DNA of 64,000 nt from assembly GCA_965224205.1 (NCBI GenBank), contig CBDCYN010000025.1, positions 88,816 through 152,815 on the forward strand. The letters run 5' to 3'. The notes under the pieces are model-generated. The model searched no databases, was not told the origin of the DNA, and saw nothing but the letters and a program-made list of their open reading frames with translations. The DNA comes from CBDCYN01 sp965224205. GTDB lineage: Bacteria > Planctomycetota > Phycisphaerae > Phycisphaerales > Phycisphaeraceae. Of the stretch, positions 62,230 to 64,000 are shown piece by piece. Within the stretch, counting starts at the first letter, position 1. Each line of letters opens with the position of its first letter. A program made the position numbers and the translations under genes.

Positions 62230-63245
62230 TAGAACGTTTTGCGTCAATAATCGCCATATCCGCAAGAGGTGAAGTAGTTTTGGCACTCGGTGGGCGTGAC
62301 GTCTGTCAGGGCATCGGCGATGGCGTCTTGGAGCGTGCCGAAGGTCTTGGCGGCGACGCGGCGTAGCCACGCCTTGACCTTGCTCCACAGCTTCTCGATC
62401 GGGTTCAGGTCCGGGCTGTACGGGGGCAGGTACCCCAGGTCGGCGTCGACGGCCTCGATCGCTTCGCGCACCGCGGCGGCTTGGTGACTCGAGAGATTGT
62501 CCATCACGACCACGTCACCCGGGCGCAACGACGGGGCCAAGAACTGCTGGGTGTAGGCCAGGAACGTCGCCGAGTTCATCGGGCCATCGACCACGACCGT
62601 CGCACCTTGGATCACCCCGTCGAGCCGGATCGCGCTGAGCATCGTGAGCGTCTTCCAGCGGCCGTGCGGGGTGCGGTCCACGCAACGCTGCCCGATCGGC
62701 GACCAGCCATACAGCCGGGTCATATCCGTCTTGGCCCCAGATTCGTCGAGGAAAACCAGATGGGCCGGGTCCACGAACCGCCGGGCGATCGTGAAGTTGT
62801 GGCGGCGTTGGGCCACGTCGGGGCGATCTTGCTCGGCGGCGATCAGCGACTTCTTTTGAGCGACAGCCCCAGCCGCTTCAACGCCCGGCACACCGTCGAT
62901 TCCACGACGCCCAGGTTCAGCATCGCCCTCAACTGCTTGGCCGTGATCCCCGGCTTGGCCGCCACCGCCTCACGCATCCGTTGCTCATCGGCCGCCGTAA
63001 GCTTGACCGACCCCTTGGGCCCCGGCACCCCCGGCGTCAACACGCCCCGGCGGTGCCGATCACACCAGTCGCGAACCGTCGACCTCGCCACCCGAAACTG
63101 TCGTGATACCCCCGTGATCGTCTGACCCGACTCGGCGGCCCATACCACCCGCTTACGTAGATCCATCGAATACGCCATGACCTTGGCCTCCTTGCCAGAA
63201 ATCTCTCTTATCGGCCAGCGGCGATTAATTACGCCAAGCGCTCTA
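62230..63245 (-). mobile_element. IS630-family element with TA flanks
   Basis: The ends are TAGAACGTTTTGCGTCAATAA at 62230 and, inverted, TAGAGCGCTTGGCGTAATTAA ending at 63245; both continue TCGCC. TA at 62230-62231 and 63244-63245 is the target duplication. The element is about 1.01 kb and carries one transposase gene in two overlapping frames. A similar end, TAGAGCATATTGCGTGAATATTC, is found reversed at 63272-63294, so this copy sits beside an older related remnant. Confidence 0.85.
62244..63178 (-). CDS. IS630-family transposase in two frames
   Basis: The first frame starts at ATG 63178 (MAYSMDLRKRVVWAAESGQT). It gives the HTH part (TGVSRQFRVARSTVRDWCDRH) and winged helix up to LSLKRSR, stopping at 62843. 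The second frame (62244-62891) gives KKSLIAAEQDRPDVAQRRH and the DDE domain: FLDESGAKTDMTRLYGWSP, VVMDNLSSHQAAAVREAI and YSPDLNPIEKLWSKVKAWLR. Joining needs a -1 shift at CTCAAAAGAAG. Programmed shifting is normal for the family, but this site is not an ideal slippery heptamer, so a mutation cannot be excluded. Confidence 0.8.
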
Positions 63246-63287
63246 GAACATTTGAATCCTGTGGCTATCAAGAATATTCACGCAATA

Positions 63288-63441
63288 TGCTCTAGGCCCG
63301 CAAGGCCTTCGCTTTCGAACCGTCGTACCCATCGCCGCAACGTCGGCTGGAGATCCCGCATCGACGACACGTCAACCCCGCATCTTGAGTCTGCTGATAG
63401 AGACGAACCCACTCCAATCGCCGCTTGATCTGTTTGTCCAT
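63288..63441 (-). pseudogene. IS481-like transposase N-terminal fragment, frameshifted
   Basis: From ATG 63441 on the minus strand one frame reads MDKQIKRRLEWVRLYQQTQD, then AGLTCRRCGIS. The next frame continues LQPTLRRWVRRFESEGLAGLE. Together they form the HTH of IS481-type integrases (CRRCGIS-PTLRRWVRRF...GLAGL). The gene ends abruptly where the IS630-type end begins at about 63293. It is a frameshifted, truncated relic. Confidence 0.65.
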
Positions 63442-63518
63442 AGCCACCCAATCTATTGAAAGGATGTCTATGAATCACACACTTAGATCTGTCATTGAGT
63501 ACAATAACAGCAAATTAC

Positions 63519-63591
63519 GACCGGGTAGCTCAGTTGGTAGAGCATCGGCCTTTTAAGCCGCTGGTCCTGGGTTCGAGTCCCAGCCCGGTCA
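63519..63591 (+). tRNA. tRNA-Lys (anticodon TTT)
   Basis: The acceptor stem GACCGGG/CCCGGTC is perfect. The D-arm AGCTCAGTTGGTAGAGC and T-arm CTGGGTTCGAGTCCCAG are canonical. The anticodon loop CTTTTAA is closed by a CGGC/GCCG stem, giving anticodon TTT, which reads AAA and AAG. CCA is not encoded. The 3' part is overlapped on the minus strand by the end of an integrase gene, so the tRNA is the attachment site of an integrated element lying to its right. Confidence 0.97.
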
Positions 63592-64000
63592 CTTTTTCAC
63601 TTTCGAAGGTTCCCGAACCAACTGGAACCTTGTCGCAATCTGTTGAACTCTCACAGGCTTGCGTCATTTCGTCTTTTTCGGGTTTCGGCTCTTTTCCAGA
63701 GGTTTCGTGCAGCTTCTGCGCCGTATTTTGCGCCGCTTTCATGTCTGACTCACTGTGCACCGCACGGTTGAAATGCTCATCGGTCAGTTGCAGGTAATGT
63801 TTTGCCGCGATGGGCTGACTATTACCGATCCATTTGCAGACAACGTGTATCGGGAACGACTCAGCCAATTCCGTTTCACGAGTGCTTCGTAGATTCTGGA
63901 ATGTCTTAGGCCATGGCTCTAAACCGGCCCGACGAATGATGCGATGCAGTTGGGTTCGTAAATTGGTGTTGGTGTCCCTATATCGATTGATAACGTGTTC
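63530..64000 (-). CDS. Tyrosine-recombinase integrase, 5' end beyond the window
   Basis: The frame is open from the right edge, so the N-terminal part is missing. The visible part starts EHVINRYRDTNTNLRTQLHR and has the catalytic segment FQNLRSTRETELAESFP (Arg), then HVVCKWIGNSQPIAAKHYL with the second His/Trp box and the nucleophilic Tyr. A long hydrophilic C-terminal tail follows. Its last 20 residues (GLGLEPRTSGLKGRCSTN) are read from the antisense strand of the tRNA-Lys gene, and the stop (63530-63532) lies in its D-arm. Such overlaps are typical of integrases using tRNA 3' ends as attachment sites. The related element should extend rightwards past 64000. Confidence 0.88.
   Translation of the reverse strand, partial: EHVINRYRDTNTNLRTQLHRIIRRAGLEPWPKTFQNLRSTRETELAESFPIHVVCKWIGNSQPIAAKHYLQLTDEHFNRAVHSESDMKAAQNTAQKLHETSGKEPKPEKDEMTQACESSTDCDKVPVGSGTFESEKVTGLGLEPRTSGLKGRCSTN

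Noticed and set aside
62042..62257. Minus-strand frame in the flank of the IS630 element at 62 kb
   Set aside because: Low-complexity Arg/Ser/Glu-rich translation spanning two element junctions; no homology evident.

Overview
The window looks like a chromosomal segment of a planctomycete, most likely of the Phycisphaerae. Supporting signs are two very large secreted proteins with N-terminal LEPR-XLL signals, PEP-CTERM tails, a small basic protein known from the planctomycete/verrucomicrobial/chlamydial lineage, an excisionase-type HTH fused to a receiver domain, and a glycine/cysteine-tailed TIGR04222-like protein. This placement rests on gene content alone; no rRNA is present.

Region 1 (1-31 kb) is mostly housekeeping. 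It holds a partial CHRD/PEP-CTERM protein, an RluB-type pseudouridine synthase, lptB coupled to a tiny membrane protein, an MFS carrier, a cNMP-domain protein, a PaaK-like ligase, an orphan b6-like cytochrome b, truB, a three-gene signalling cluster (HTH-REC, HDOD-histidine kinase, degenerate REC-GAF), a YebC regulator and rpoB-rpoC. Next come a SPOR-like membrane protein coupled to the small basic protein, a PilZ protein, an RRM protein, pcm and a TIGR04222-like membrane protein. The 900-bp rpoB leader is AT-rich and highly structured.

Region 2 (31-41.7 kb) is accessory. It holds a LEPR-XLL metalloprotease with Calx-beta domains and a long structured 5' leader behind a good promoter, a universal stress protein, a dead IS21 element, a SRAP/YedK gene, a 240-bp terminal-inverted-repeat element, and a lectin-like PEP-CTERM gene. 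The lectin gene is split by an IS630 element and ends against an IS3 element.

Region 3 (40.3-53.8 kb) is a respiratory block bounded by two nearly identical IS3 elements in inverted orientation. It contains a PAS sensor, a CcoG-like ferredoxin, a four-helix membrane protein, a diheme cytochrome c in place of CcoP, CcoN, CcoO, a CcoS-like protein, a 42-residue membrane protein, the CcoI copper ATPase and a TauE/SafE-DsbD-like exporter. Together these would build and copper-load a cbb3-type oxygen reductase. The layout resembles a composite transposon, but no target duplication is visible.

Region 4 (54-64 kb) holds a ~2,380-residue LEPR-XLL adhesin-like protein with seven exact-length 495-bp repeats plus one divergent copy and a frameshift near its 3' end. 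A strong terminator follows, then nested IS debris (IS982, an IS21 end, an IS630 element, an IS481-like fragment). The window ends with tRNA-Lys(TTT), whose 3' part is overlapped antisense by a tyrosine integrase running off the right edge. This is the junction of an integrated element. Several single-base frameshifts lie in homopolymers, so some broken genes could be assembly errors.
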